A DNA stretch of 64,000 nt. Source: Membranipora membranacea. Lineage: Eukaryota > Bryozoa > Gymnolaemata > Cheilostomatida > Membraniporidae. Below are positions 1 through 11,823 of the stretch, in pieces. The position numbers and the translations under genes are program-made. Positions within the stretch are counted from its first letter, which is position 1; each line of letters starts with the position of its first letter. The notes beneath the pieces are model-generated. The model had not been told where the DNA came from, ran no database searches, and saw nothing but the letters and a program-made list of their open reading frames with translations. The DNA lies in the NCBI GenBank assembly GCA_914767715.1, contig OU612069.1, positions 14,507,387 to 14,571,386 on the forward strand. Reading direction: 5' to 3'.

Positions 1-22
1 TCCGTTTCTTAGCAAACAGCAA

Positions 23-268
23 TTATTCTTTTCTCTACAATTATCGGATAAATCTTTCGATCGCTTCTCGGCCTATTGGCTAAGATAAAAGTGTCACTGC
101 CAATGGCCGATTAGTGCCAGTTCAGTTTTGGCAGCTTGCTGCACACTTATGATTAGGAGGTCCTCTATGGCCTCACCTCTAGGATGCATTCTGGTTTTCT
201 AGAATGTATCACATATCATTTATGAGGATTAGGGCACCTTGCGTACCTCTTTAGGGGCAGCCCAATCT
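23..268. mobile_element. U2-headed retroposed insertion
   Basis: The insertion is bounded by a 22-bp direct repeat (TTCTTAGCAAACAGCAA core). It starts close to the U2-like head and continues into sequence of unknown origin. The length and imperfection of the flanking repeat fit a target-site duplication made by LINE machinery. No poly-A tail or downstream LINE tail is obvious. U2-headed SINE-like chimeras are known in animals, but I see only this one copy here. Confidence 0.45.
60..93 (+). pseudogene. U2 snRNA 5'-end-derived fragment
   Basis: The stretch beginning ATCGCTTCTCGGCC matches the conserved 5' end of metazoan U2 snRNA, including TTGGCTAAGAT. The match decays after about 33 bases. 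The branch-point recognition segment GTAGTA is absent, and no Sm site or 3' stem-loop of U2 follows. The fragment therefore cannot be a working spliceosomal RNA. It sits in an insertion of about 246 bp (23-268) bordered by a near-identical 22-bp direct repeat (1-22 and 269-290, one mismatch), which suggests retroposition of a chimeric RNA whose first part is U2. Confidence 0.7.
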
Positions 269-289
269 TCTGTTTCTTAGCAAACAGCA

Positions 290-3281
290 AGTTTTTTGTT
301 TTTGTGAGCCAGTGAACAATACTGGCTATAACTAATCATAGACATATCGTGTGTAACATCTATTCTATTACTTTGGACCACCGATTTATAAATTGCGCTA
401 CGGCCAGTAGCGTGATTAATTTGATTGACAGCTTAGTGGAGAGGATGGAATAGCACCTCAAAGCGATATAGCAGTGCTGTACTAGATTGATGCTTTTGGG
501 TCGTGGTACTTTCCGGCGAGGTGTGAGTAGGTGTTTAGTCAGCACCATTGCACACTCCAACCTTAAATTTATACCTTTTTTAAGGCATTGACGGTGCATT
601 CCGTGGGGAATGGGTAACCAGCTCAGTCCCTACTCCTTTCATAAACAGGAGAAATATCACCCAACTTAACTTGACCTCTAATCAAGTCTCACTGAGTTTG
701 GGATACATGTAAGAGAGCACTAGCAGGAGGGATAATTTACCTTTAATTCCGGCTTACATCAGCTATATATAAGGCTAGCTAACATTTATACATCCTCTAT
801 ACTTTATATAGACTCACAATACAGTAAGCTAAAGTGAAATACTAGCTAACTAATTGACAAACTTGACTCTAGGGCATATTTACCGCTCCTCTATGGTAGA
901 ATGCTATAAACTGAATCAGACATCTTGAGTGGGGAGTGAGTTGAGAACTGAGAAGGCCTACATGTAACTTATCTCTACATGACACTGACTTTAGCAGTCC
1001 TTGACTGCGGTTCAAAAGCCCTCTAGCGTAGAGATACTGGTCTTAAACCACGGCATCTTCACTGATCTTTGTAAATATGCTAGGTCTCCTGTCAATTTAT
1101 GGCATATTTCCATCACATAATGGTAATAGATAGATTTTTTTCCAGCAGCAAATGCTGTTTTGATAGCTCATTATCATAGGATTATGAAACACCAGAGAAC
1201 TCTCATTTATAAAGGAGAGAAAATGATTTTTCTCATAGATCTTGCTTGGATGGTATACTCCCCAGTTATTGATTATGAACAACATACCATTCATACATTG
1301 GGATGAGGTCCAGTTTTTGCCATCTCATGTGAGGTTGGTGCTAATCAAACTGTACTATTACACTGATAATTCATAGCCTTGTCACACATAGGGTGTTATT
1401 ACGAATAAAAATCAAGCATGACATGGCTAGGTAACATGTATTTGTATATTTTCCACAACCCTCACATGATTGGAGTTGTGCCCTCTTCTATCGTGTCGGG
1501 ACAACTTGCAGGGATGACCTATATCGATGAGTGACCTAGATCATTTATTCACTCATTATTTGTATTGATGGTCAACCATTTTTATACAAAATACTCAAAT
1601 TGGTACAGGGTTAAGTTGAGGAGAGTGTTTATTCTATTCTGCGATTGAACCAGTATGATAGAGAAAAACTGACATAGTAGTAATCATAGTATTTACATAC
1701 CTATAGAAACAAAAATAAAAACTGTATTTAATAACACACATTTTACTGACAACTATTTCTGTTGACAAGCACATGATCGGGAAAGTATAATTGACGGTAG
1801 GTTTAAATAGAAATTACTATCTTATATTTGGATAATCGATCGATAAGGTTATGAAATTTCGTTTTAATAAGGAGGGGATTGGGTGTGGCCTAATCTTACA
1901 GTGATATAGAGTTGTTCGACACTTATATTCAAAAGTTTCCAACTGCCAATTTCCTATAAATATGGCCTGGCTGCCCGCTATCTGAAATCTTGTCGGATTA
2001 TTGAAAAATTAGTCGACGACTGTAGCTGCCTATAATTCCTTTTGCGTACCACAATTCTAACGTCAGAATATTTCTCAGTGTAAAGGATGGGAGGTCATTG
2101 TATGCGTTACATATCCCATGAATAAGGAAATTTGCAAAATACTTCTTTGAAAGAGATTCTACGAGTTAAAGAGATTTAAAGATCCACCCTAAGACAAACA
2201 CAAAACTTTGTTGGATTTGACTCCCTTGGGATGACTTATTAGGTTTTGTTTTCTTGTTAAAGATATAATAATGTTATTTTGGTTTTCTTTTGTTATATAA
2301 TCCAATAAAAATTTATTGTCTGAGTAAAGTATAGATGACAGATCATCTTTCCTTTACAAACTCAGAAATTGGCAGTAATTTATATTGCATCCTTTTTTTA
2401 CTATACTTTGGTTGTACCTCAGCAGCTGCCATTGATAAAACAAATAAATCATGATTAATTGCTGTTTCTGTGAGCTGGTATAGAAAAAATACTGGCTAAA
2501 CTACTACAAATGAAAAATATAAGAGTACTGGACATGTGGTCATATTAGTCTCTCTAACATTGTGGTGAATTTAACTAATTAAATAGAACATACTAACATA
2601 TATCATTAATTCCGCTAGTGATGAGCTTATGAATTTTCATTTTACCTAAAAGAGTATTGTATGTGACCTCGTCCGTGTAGAATCTTGCAGTGATGTGGAG
2701 TTGTCCAACACATCTATATTCAATAGTTCGCAACAGCCAATTTCTTATATATATCTCTCGCCTGCCAGCTGTCTGAAGTTTCTTTGAATCAATAAAAAAA
2801 AGTCAACCACAGTAGTTGCCTAGAATACCAACAGGTAACAAATATATTATTACAGTTACAGTTACTAATTTCTATGAATCAAGTCATGACATGTGTGGGA
2901 GCCGAGGTATGAAGCCAAAGAAAATCAGCTAGACCGTTTAATATATTGAACGCCCAAACAAGGCACAATATCCAGAGAAATGGACGTTATCACATGTAGT
3001 GCTACTAACATTATTGCAAAAATTTTATAGCCTGAAATGAACTTTCTCTGCTTAAATTTAAATGAGATAGGCAATTACGCACTAACAGCTATTTAATTCT
3101 CTTTCTTCCACACCTTAATGGACTGTCTACTAATTTATCTACGCATTCCCTCATCAGACAGGCCAAGTAGAAGAAATAGCTGGAGGGTCATCTGATTAAA
3201 GATCAAATCATGGGCAGAGGAGTATGAGTAGTTATTTCTCCTGCTGATGGATATCAGGATGAAGGGATGATTCATAGCCAC
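290..3281. repeat. Repeat unit A1 (A/B family), interrupted on the right
   Basis: This stretch aligns by eye with 44640-46860 and 54330-56710, and its first part with 47185-47500. Shared markers are the GAGCCAGTGAACAA head, the alpha blocks near 1895-1975 and 2645-2771, and the beta block near 1480-1530. Compared with the B unit, extra unrelated sequence is present at about 345-670. The unit stops at 3281, in the middle of sequence that continues in the other A copies, because a BEL LTR starts at 3282. The continuation is not seen on the far side of the BEL elements in this window. Confidence 0.75.
2645..2771 (-). other. Exon-like block alpha (copy in unit A1), unrecognised protein
   Basis: On the minus strand this 127-bp block is an open frame entered after a CAG-type acceptor (cttcag before ACAGCT) and left at a TTAG/GTAAAA donor. 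It reads TAGRREIYIRNW then IEYRCVGQLHITARFYTDE. Related blocks occur at about 1895-1975, 45525-45615, 46213-46339, 49000-49110, 54950-55050, 56090-56190 and 59180-59306. Several copies carry stops or deletions: 46213-46339 has a TGA, and 49000-49110 has a TGA after NCV. I do not recognise the family. The block could be an exon of a duplicated gene or coding remains inside an old mobile element. Confidence 0.4.
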
Positions 3282-4500
3282 TGTGGCTGCTTCACGGCGG
3301 TTTAGATCCTTTGCCATTCACTGGGAGTTGTGCCTAATTGGCCATAGCTGCATAGCTTTGTGCGGTACCGGGCTATTGTGTTTTGTGTCCAATTATCTGC
3401 ACTGATGGATTAATTTGGCGAGCAAATTCCTCAAGCCTTTAGTTGCGTTGTGAGCCTTGGTGTTTGAGGTTTTCCTCACAGGCTCAGTAAACTTGAGTTG
3501 CGTATAAACTTTAACTATATTTATCTATTTTTCTAGGCAAAGGTGATATTTGGGGATTCACTAAAGGAGCAAAAAGGTATTTTATAAATTAAATTCTGTT
3601 TTCTGTAGGTTAAAATAATTCGACTCCAAGTTCACTTGACTTAATATCTTTTTATTTCTCGGTACATTCAAAGTTAATAAATAGGGTTTAGATTTGTGTT
3701 TATTTGATCTTTGAGTATATTGTTCCTTATAGTTTGAATAGTCAATTATTGACTGCATTTTTATTGGACGAGGCACATTTTTATGCACCACATTAATTGC
3801 ACCATTTTCTATCCCAGTTTCACGGAACCTTCGAGGATTAGAATAAAACCTTCAATCCTGTGATACTATAAGTAATCTCTCAAATCTGTGTATATAGGTT
3901 AAGAAGCCTTGTAGTCCAGAACAGTGAAACTTTATTTCTGGATAATGTTTAGTGCTAGAAGCTGACTCAACACTCTCGCCAACCCACACACCAACCACAG
4001 AGCAACTCACTCCAGCGTCTACACTATCATGACGCCTACTCTACCAGTCAGCTTGTGATGCTGTACAGTACCTCAGCTAGCCGAGCATTCAGCTCCCTCA
4101 ACATCCTCTGTACGTCAACATCAGAGAACCACAGGATTCGTACTGCTATACCACCTAAATCCTGTACTGCTAGCACAGCAAACCTCAGCACTAGTCCCTA
4201 GATACAGCTGTCGTTATAACCCGATGTATCCCCTCGTCTTGTGTGACCGCTACCCCCATTCTCGTCGTGTCGTCACTTACTGCTATGCCACGTTACTCTA
4301 CTGCCGACGATCTCCCTGCTGATGCTTGCTGACACTAACTGTAACTGTATACGATAACATCTTTGATTATTTATTAATCCACCCTGTTGCTGACGGAGAG
4401 CTGCTGGAGATACTTTTTACCTTTCACTGATACCAGGTGCGTACCTTGTTAATTTTTTTTTACAACCGTAAATTTTTTGTACTCGGACTAGGTTAGGGCT
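3282..4500 (+). repeat. Long terminal repeat-like region of BEL/Pao copy 1
   Basis: The stretch begins TGTGGCTGCTTCACGG, exactly where unit A homology breaks off, and is repeated at 10419-11640 with few differences. The 3' boundary cannot be fixed, because the homology runs on into gag in both copies. A run TGGTGCAAGCTCGCC near 4504 could be the primer-binding site, but I cannot match it to a tRNA. The right LTR of copy 1 appears to be the left LTR of copy 2. Confidence 0.65.
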
Positions 4501-4685
4501 TTTGGTGCAAGCTCGCCTTTTTCATCCAATAAAGCGGATTTTTTGGCTCATGCACTCTAGTTGCTTGCCTGCACTCGGTTGTGTGGACGTGGTTGTGGGG
4601 TATTGCTCTCAGTGTGTGTCTTGGTATCTTGCCTCTGTGGAGCAGTTGTGTTTCTTGTCAATAATCTTTGTTGATTTGTCTCAGC

Positions 4686-5998
4686 ATGCAGGGCTTTAGT
4701 ATCTCAAGGTCAGAGCTCGATAGGTTGGGGGCAAAGGCGCTCAGGGATATTTTGAAATCAAATAAATTACCGGTTGGCGGCAGAAAGAAAGTGCTTATTG
4801 ATAGAATTATTCAAAACTCCTCCCGGTTTCAAATCGATTCAATAGGAGGTGATTTTGAAATGGCATCTCAATCTAGATTTTTTCCTGCTGCTCATAGCAC
4901 TGACCAACAAGCCGATGTATTTTCATCAGGCATTGTACAAGTAAATCAAGGCTCAGTAGGCGGTGCTGAAATTCAGCAACCAGCATTACAACATGATGTT
5001 AGGGGTCAGCAGCAATCTGATAATCGTTGCAAAGACCAACAGATGCCTGGTCGTAATGATTGTAATGGTCAACATGTGCAACAAGGTCGAAATCATAGGC
5101 CGCTCAATGGTAGTGTAAATGGCGAGCAGCAGCAAAATCAAATAGGTTCAAATCAATCTGCCGCGCCCATGGATTTTACATGCCAACAAGATGATAGGAT
5201 AAGCATGCATATTTTTCCATCCAATGCTATTCATCAAAACAATGGAAACAATGGATGGCTTTTGAATGGTCAAGCTGTGTCATCTGGACACTCGTTTCAG
5301 GCTAATCAACACAGACCAGCTTTAGCTTCCACCAGTAACAATGAGTCGCTTATTCGTGACTCGCGTAATTTAGCTTCAGCTCACCTCCACATGACATTCG
5401 CAGACCCCCATCCCCTATCATGGACTTGCATCAAAGTCGTATATCACCCCAGTTAACAGAACCAAACTGGCATTGTAGTACATATGTAGTAGGGGGCACA
5501 ACTCCAAATATAGAATCAGATTATGCTATGTCACGCAGACAGGAGCTGGATTATGCCATCTCAGAGTCAATAGAGGCTAGTAAAATGCCTCTGGAGGAGC
5601 CATCAGTATTTCAGGGTGATTTGCTCAAGTACAATTGCTGGGCCGAGTCATTTGATGCTTTTGTATCTAAACGAAAATGGCAAAGAGCTAGTTCTAAGCT
5701 TTTCTACCTGGAAAAGTATACTGATGGTGATGCTAGAGAGCTAATCAAGCATTATCTAACCAGAAATTCTGAGCAAGCATATATCGAGGCATGGAAAGAC
5801 CTCAATCAGACATATGGTAATTCTTATCTCATTGCACAGGCATACAAGAAAAAACTGTTTACCTCGCCAAAAATCACAAACAGAGATAATGTCGGTATCA
5901 AAAAGCCGGCAAATTTTCTCAAGCAGTGCCTAGCAGTAAGAGAAGAAAACCCACACTTTGGATTTTTGGAGGAGTGTGATCTTATTATCAGGACATAG
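4686..5998 (+). pseudogene. gag: BEL/Pao gag with N-terminal SAP domain, copy 1, broken
   Basis: The protein starts MQGFSIS and has a SAP-like helix-extended-helix motif at residues 5-40 (SELDRLGAKALRDILKS, then LPVGGRKKVLIDRI). A long Gln/Asn/His-rich spacer follows, then a capsid-like part with DLLKYNCWAESFDAF and KWQRASSKLFYLEKY. SAP domains bind DNA, and one at the start of a Gag is uncommon. The frame is broken: a deletion of about 190 bp near 5380, relative to copy 2, joins two AGCT sites and shifts the reading frame, so the first ORF ends at 5456 and the second spans 5420-5998. A further shift near 5975 ends the capsid frame. Confidence 0.8.
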
Positions 5999-6064
5999 TC
6001 AAGAATCTTCCTGATTATATGGCATTACGGTGGAACAATAAAGTAACAGGCTATCAACTATCTC

Positions 6065-7354
6065 ATGATCAGGTGTTCCCACCGTTCTCTCAGTTTGTTG
6101 AGTTTATGGTTTTTTGAATCCCACTCAGCATACAATCCAGTTACTTCCCAGAATGCTTTGAAGGGTGTGGGTAATGTGGATTCATCAGCTAAGAGTGATC
6201 AATCGAAACCTAAATCAAAATCTAACCAAAGTGCTGTCAGTCATAAGACAGATGCTGAATATGATTCGCCTAAGATAAAATGCTGTCCTCACTGTAAATC
6301 TGATAATCACATGTATATGTCTAAGTGTGCAGATGTTCAGTCACTTTCTGTGGAGCAACGTTTTTCTACAGTGAAAACTCTCAAGGCATATAATCGCTGT
6401 TTGTCAGCTGATCACTACTTAGCTAATTGTACCAGGGACTGGAAATGTGGAGTTTGTCAAAGCTCGTCAAATCATACTCTGTTGCACAGAGCTAAGGGTG
6501 GTCCAAGTGGAGAGACAACTCCGCCTAAAGCAGTGTCTCAGCTTCTCAATAGCACTTGTACTGATATTATTACTGATGCTCAATCTCGACTGTTTTGTAA
6601 AACTGAACCAGTGTGAATATCCACTAGTCATAATCCACGCAAGGAGTATTTGACATATGCTCTGCTGGACGATCAATCCAACAAAACATATGTCACTAGT
6701 AGAATGCTAAATAAAATCGGCGTGGAGGAAGAAAAATCAACGCTGAAAATCTCAACAATGACGTCAGTTGATAAGAAAGTGCATTGTGATGGTACTCCTT
6801 CTCTGAGATTTAGGGGTTTTTACAGTAGTGACCGTATACAGCTACCCAGGACATATGCTAGAAGGACAATACCATGTGCTATTTCAGACATACCCACATA
6901 TGAAAATGTTTCTGGTATTCAGCATTTATCATGCATATCTAAATATATTCCACCACAGCAGAAATGCGAGGTGGGATTACTCGTAGGTCGTGATTGTTTT
7001 GATTCTATGGCTCCTGTAGGAGATGTTATTCCTGCCCCTCCGGGTGGTGCTTGCGCCATGAAAACCAAGCTCGGATGGTGCGTTGTTGGCCCTGACAGCA
7101 GACAAGCCAGCAACACATCAGATGAGATTGGTTACAGTCACAACATTTATACTGTCGAAGATGCTCTGAACTCTGTGAGTAATATTCAGTCGCCAAAACT
7201 AGCTATATCGTGTAAAACTGAGGTATCAGACATCACTCCATATGAACGCATGAACATGATTGATGGTTATGAATTTGTCGATCTTGCCGACAGTCAATCA
7301 ATTTCACAGGATGATCTGAAATTTCTAGATGATGGTAATCACCAAGACAGCTGA
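6065..7354 (+). pseudogene. pol: BEL/Pao zinc-knuckle and aspartic protease region, copy 1, broken
   Basis: Two Cys/His clusters are visible, at about 6270-6330 (CCPHCKSDNHMYMSKC) and about 6390-6480 (CTRDWKCGVC then HTLLHR). This is the Pao-type zinc-finger pair. After a stop near 6614 (TGA after EPV), the protease frame restarts at 6650 with ALLDDQSNKTYV, a Pao-type retropepsin active-site stretch, and VGLLVGRDCFD further on. The linker towards RT runs to a TGA at 7352. The order gag, zinc knuckles, protease, RT is typical of BEL/Pao polyproteins. The stops mean no polyprotein can be made. Confidence 0.8.
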
Positions 7355-7366
7355 CGTTACTATGTC

Positions 7367-8893
7367 ATGCCTTTACCGTTTAAACATGGTGAGACAACTC
7401 TCAAATCTAGTAAACAACCAGTCTTGAAGAGATTTTATTGTCTTTTATCACAGTTCAAAAGGCGAAATGCAGAATTCAGACAGAAATATACTGAGTTCGT
7501 AGAAGGTATAATATCTAGGGGTGAGGCTGAACTAGTGCCAAAATCAGAACTCGAAAGCCGGGAGGGTTGGTTTTTACCTCATCACGGTGTTTATCATAAA
7601 AAGACTCAGAGTCAGAGTCGTAATTGACTGTGGTGCGCAGGCTAATGGTGTCAATCTGGAAGATGAGTTATTACAAGGCCCTGGCCTAAACAATTCTCTG
7701 CTGGGAGTGTTATTGAGATTTCAGCAAAAACCAGTAGCTTTATCTTGTGACATTGAGAAGATGTATCATCGCTTCAGGGTAGTAAACGAGCACCGTGATT
7801 ATCTTCGGTTCTTTTGGCTTGATGATCAGGGTAATTCAGCTGTATATAGAATGTCTTGGAATCTTGGACTTCGAAATCTCCAAAATCTCCAGTCTGTCCA
7901 TTCCCAGGTGTATTCACCCACACTCATTCATGCCAGTCAAACAAGAAATCCATACATTCGCAGATGCTAGTGAGCTAGGGTATGGAGCATGCTCATATGT
8001 TAGGACATTTGATGAAAATAATGCTGTACGTTGTAGTCTAATGCTAGGAAAAACTCGTGTGGCTCCGTTAAAGAAGCATATTACCATTCCTAGGCTAGAG
8101 TTACAAGCAGCATCACTAGCTGCTGAGCCATGCAATTCTCTCAAAACTGAACTAGGCATACAGTGATAGTTATCTCTGGTCAGACTCAAAAATCGTCTTA
8201 GGCTATATCAATAATGACTCGAAACGGTTCCAAACATTTGTTGCGAATCATGTGACTCAAATCAATGAAATCTCGTCAAAATCCCAATGGGATAATGTGA
8301 ATACTAGTTTGAATCCTGCAGATATTGTATCCCGTGGATTAAGCACAGTAGAATTCCTGAACAATTCTATGTGGTTTCATGGACCCGACTTTCTGTGGAA
8401 GACCGATCCATTACCTAGCTCAAACTGTTCATTTACTGTTGATCCTGATGACTTGGAGCTGAAAAAATCAGCTGTCACTCTAGCTACTAACTCAAAATCA
8501 CTGTCAGGGTTTGATGAAATAGTTTTGAGTTTGGTGAATAAATCATCATCATGGAATAAAACTGTCAGATGTGTAGCCATGTTACAAAATATCAAGTCAA
8601 ACCATTCATTTGATTGGTGCGGGACGTTGTCTGCTCAGCATACCCAGAATGTATCAAACTACGTCATTTCACTAGTCCAGAGTATCAGCTATCAGAATGA
8701 AATACAGTCACTCCAGTCAGGGTGTGCAATCAATAAATCTAGACTGGATTGCTTCATTGATAGTGATGATCTGTTACGAGTGGGTGGTAGAGTAAAACTG
8801 TCGTCTCTGTCATTAGCAGACAAGCATCCCATTGTCATACCAAAACAGTCTAATCTCAGTAAACAGATTTGCAGCATTATCATGAACAAGTAG
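7367..8893 (+). pseudogene. pol: BEL/Pao reverse transcriptase / RNase H, copy 1, internally deleted
   Basis: The start of RT is recognisable (LKRFYCLLSQFKRRN, REGWFLPHHGV, VVIDCGAQANGV). Catalytic motif A is present as LSCDIEKMYHRF near 7745. After SWNLGLR (about 7865) the homology jumps straight to the RNase H start, HTFADASELGYGA (about 7955). The part that should hold the YVDD catalytic motif and the thumb is missing. RNase H continues to about 8165 (IPRLELQAASLAAE) and ends at a TGA. A further open stretch at 8252-8893 (NPADIVSRG, RVGGRVKLSSLSL) is the usual Pao linker before integrase. The element cannot mobilise itself. Confidence 0.82.
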
Positions 8894-9900
8894 CTCACCA
8901 GGGACGTACTTCTACCATGTCAGCTGTGAGGTCTGCTGGATTTTGGGTGGTTGGTTTGAGTAATGCGGTCTCATCTCTGATTTACACATGCTCATTTTGT
9001 CGTCGACTCAGGAGGCCAGTAGAAAGTCAGAAAATGGCAGACCTCCCACCTGAGCGTGTTGAAGTCGTTCCCCCATTCACACATGTAGGATGTGATGTTT
9101 TTGGCCCCTTTCCCATAAAGATGGTCGAAAACACATGAAGAAGTATGGGCTAATAATCACATGCTTGTCCAGTTGAAACTCTAGATGATCTCTCTACAGA
9201 CTGCTTCTTGCAGAGCTGGCGCTGCTTTGTGGCTCTAACATCGGCAATGTCAGTTCTGTGCGTTGTGACAATGGCACTAATTGTGTTGGTGCAAACAACG
9301 AAATTCTGAAACTCTATGATGAAATGTCTCAACATAGTTCATTCAGTTAATATCTACAGGAACACCACTGCGAGTTTTTTTTCAATACCCTCACGCTAGT
9401 CATATGGGCGGGTGTTGGGAAAGAATGATTAGGACAATACGCTCTGTGCTCAATGGTTTGACACCACATATGCATAACTTCAGTAGTACATCACTGCGTA
9501 CTCTACTATATGAATGTGTTGCAATCATTAACAGTCGCCCTCTGACGGTTGTCAGCTCAGATTGCAAACCTTTATCACCAAATGATTTACTTCATATGAA
9601 GTCCTCTGTTATTTTACCTATGCCTGGTAATTTTGATGATTGCGACGTCTATGCCAGAAAGAGATAGCGTGCAGTAAAGCTGCTAGCCAACAAATTCTGG
9701 AATAGATGGCGTAAGGAATATGTGCAAAATCTTCAGCAGAGACAGAAATGGGTACAATCTAGAAGAAATCTCGCAATCAATGACATCGTTATTCTCAGTG
9801 ATGACTGTGGTCGAAGTTTTTGGAAACTAGGAAGAATAACCGAAGTTTTACCTAGTGTAGATAATCTAGTCAGATCTGTTAAAGTTTCTTTGTTATGATG
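8869..9900 (+). pseudogene. int: BEL/Pao integrase and DUF5641-like tail, copy 1, broken
   Basis: An HHCC zinc-binding region is visible (HYHEQVAHQGR, then CSFCRRLRRP). The first catalytic Asp lies in VGCDVFGPF near 9090. The frame breaks near 9137. The region of the second Asp is read in pieces (CDNGTN near 9265). The catalytic Glu region GGCWERMIRTIRSVL starts at 9404. The following part ends at 9667, and past its stop KFWNRWRKEYVQNLQ and DDCGRSFWKLGRI match the DUF5641 tail found C-terminal to Pao integrases. Several frame breaks make it non-functional. Confidence 0.8.
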
Positions 9901-10418
9901 TAATCAGTAACACTCACTCAACATTCACTCGCCCAGTTAACAAACTGGTGTGCCTAGTCGAATCTGAAGCTCTGTAATAGGGATACAATGTAAATACTAG
10001 ACTTTTACCAGGACTCATGGAGGAGTAACTCCAAATTGATGCTTTTTCATCCTACCTCATGGTGTTTATTATTCCAGGGAGTTACTCCTTGTTTTTCACT
10101 CGTTAAGCTTTGCTCTGCTCTAAATCATTATTGTATTGCACTGCATTTATTATCATCTCATACAGCAATAGCCGCTTCTCATTTGGATTTATTCTCGATA
10201 GTGCCAATCGCTGCCTCAATAACTTGCCGTTTGTTAATTAATTTGTTTGCTCGATCAAACCTCTCCCATGTCAGTTATTGTATTTATGATTGGTGTCGCT
10301 AAATGTTTGGAATGGAATGAGAAATATACTAGGCTTCTTAATCTCTTTCTGATCAGTTCTTCCTTGCGATCTTCAGACATGGTTGATGGGAGAAATCACA
10401 AGGTGATTTGGCCGGGAG
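9901..10418 (+). other. 3' untranslated part of BEL/Pao copy 1
   Basis: No protein family is recognisable. The stretch lies between the DUF5641-like tail and the LTR that begins TGTGTCTGCTTC at 10419. It contains two near-palindromic GGAGTAACTCC / GGAGTTACTCC sites at about 10020 and 10078. The GC-rich stretch before the LTR (GGCCGGGAGTG) may include the polypurine tract, but this is weak. Confidence 0.5.
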
Positions 10419-11640
10419 TGTGTCTGCTTCACGGCGGTTTAGATCCTTTGCCACTCACTGGGAGTTGTGCCTAATTGGCCATAGCTGCATAGCTTTGTGC
10501 GGTACCGGGCTATTGTGTTTTGTGTCCAATTATCTGCACTGATGGATTAATTTGGCGAGCAAATTCCTCAAGCCTTTAGTTGCGTTGTGAGCCTTGGTGT
10601 TTGAGGTTTTCCTCACAGGCTCAGTAAACTTGAGTTGCGTATAAACTTTAACTATATTTATCTATTTTTCTAGGCAAAGGTGATATTTGGGGATTCACTA
10701 AAGGAGCAAAAAGGTATTTTATAAATTAAATTCTGTTTTCTGTAGGTTAAAATAATTCCACTCCAAGTTCACTTGACTTAATATCTTTTTATTTCTCGGT
10801 ACATTCAAAGTTAATAAATAGGGTTTAGATTTGTGTTTATTTGATCTTTGAGTATATTGTTCCTTATAGTTTGAATAGTCAATTATTGACTGCATTTTTA
10901 TTGGACGAGGCGCATTTTTATGCACCACATAAATTGCACCATTTTCTATTCCAGTTTCACGGAACCTTCGAGGATTAGAATAAAACCTGCGATCCTGTGA
11001 TACTATAAGTAATCTCTCAAATCTGTGTATATAGGTTAAGAAGCCTTGTAGTCCAGAACAGTGAAACTTTATTTCTGGATAATGTCTAGTGCTAGAAGCT
11101 GACTCAACACTCTCGCCAACCCACACACCAACCACAGAGCAACTCACTCCAGCGTCTACACTATCATGACGCCTACTCTACCAGTCAGCTTGTGATGCTG
11201 TACAGTTATACCTCAGCTAGCCGAGCATTCAGCTCTCTCAACATCCTCTGTACGTCAACATCAGAGAACCACAGGATTCGTACTGCTATACCACCTAAAT
11301 CCTGTACTGCTAGCACAGCACACCTAAGCACTAGTCTCTAGATACAGCTGTCGTTATACCCTGCTGTATCCTCTCGTCTTGTGTGACGACTCCCCCATTC
11401 TCGTCGTGTCGTCATTTACTGCTACGCCACGTTACTCTACTGCCGGTGATCTCCCTGCTGATGTTTGCTGACACTAACTGTAACTGTATACAATAACCTC
11501 TTGGATTATTTATTAATCCACCGTGTTGCTGACGGAGAGCTGCTGGAGATACTTTTTACACTTCACTGATACTAGGTGCGTGCCTCGTTATTTTTTTTTA
11601 CAGCCGTCAGTTTTTTGTAGTAGGACTAGGTTAGCGCTTT
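10419..11640 (+). repeat. LTR-like region shared by BEL/Pao copies 1 and 2
   Basis: This is a direct repeat of 3282-4500 with scattered substitutions and small indels. It follows copy 1 and precedes copy 2 with no intervening second LTR. That gives LTR - internal 1 - LTR - internal 2, the product expected from recombination between elements or tandem integration. The right end is as uncertain as in the first copy. Confidence 0.65.
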
Positions 11641-11823
11641 TGGTGCAAGCTCGCCTTTTTCATCCAATAGTGCGGATTTTTTGGCTCATGCACTCTAGTT
11701 GCTGGGCTGTACTCAGTTGTGTTGTCGTCGTTGTTGGGTATTGCTTTCAGTGTGTGTCTTGGTATCTTGCCTCTGTGGAGCAGTTGTGTTTCTTGCCAAT
11801 AATCTTTGTTGATTTGTCTCAGC

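Noticed and set aside
60-93. Functional U2 snRNA gene
   Set aside because: Only the first 33 bases match; the branch-site-binding element, Sm site and stem-loops are absent.
360-599. Minus-strand 79-codon frame
   Set aside because: It lies in sequence inserted in unit A1, has no family resemblance and no splice signals, and is probably chance.
1097-1294. Minus-strand frame conserved at 44860-45165 (NHFLSFI, LVFHN, CCWKKIYLLPLC)
   Set aside because: The conservation follows nucleotide-level identity of the A units, and the composition is that of AT-rich non-coding DNA. I could not separate it from simple duplication, so I did not call it a gene.
9150-9335. Minus-strand frame opposite the BEL integrase
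   Set aside because: It is a shadow of the integrase pseudogene on the plus strand.
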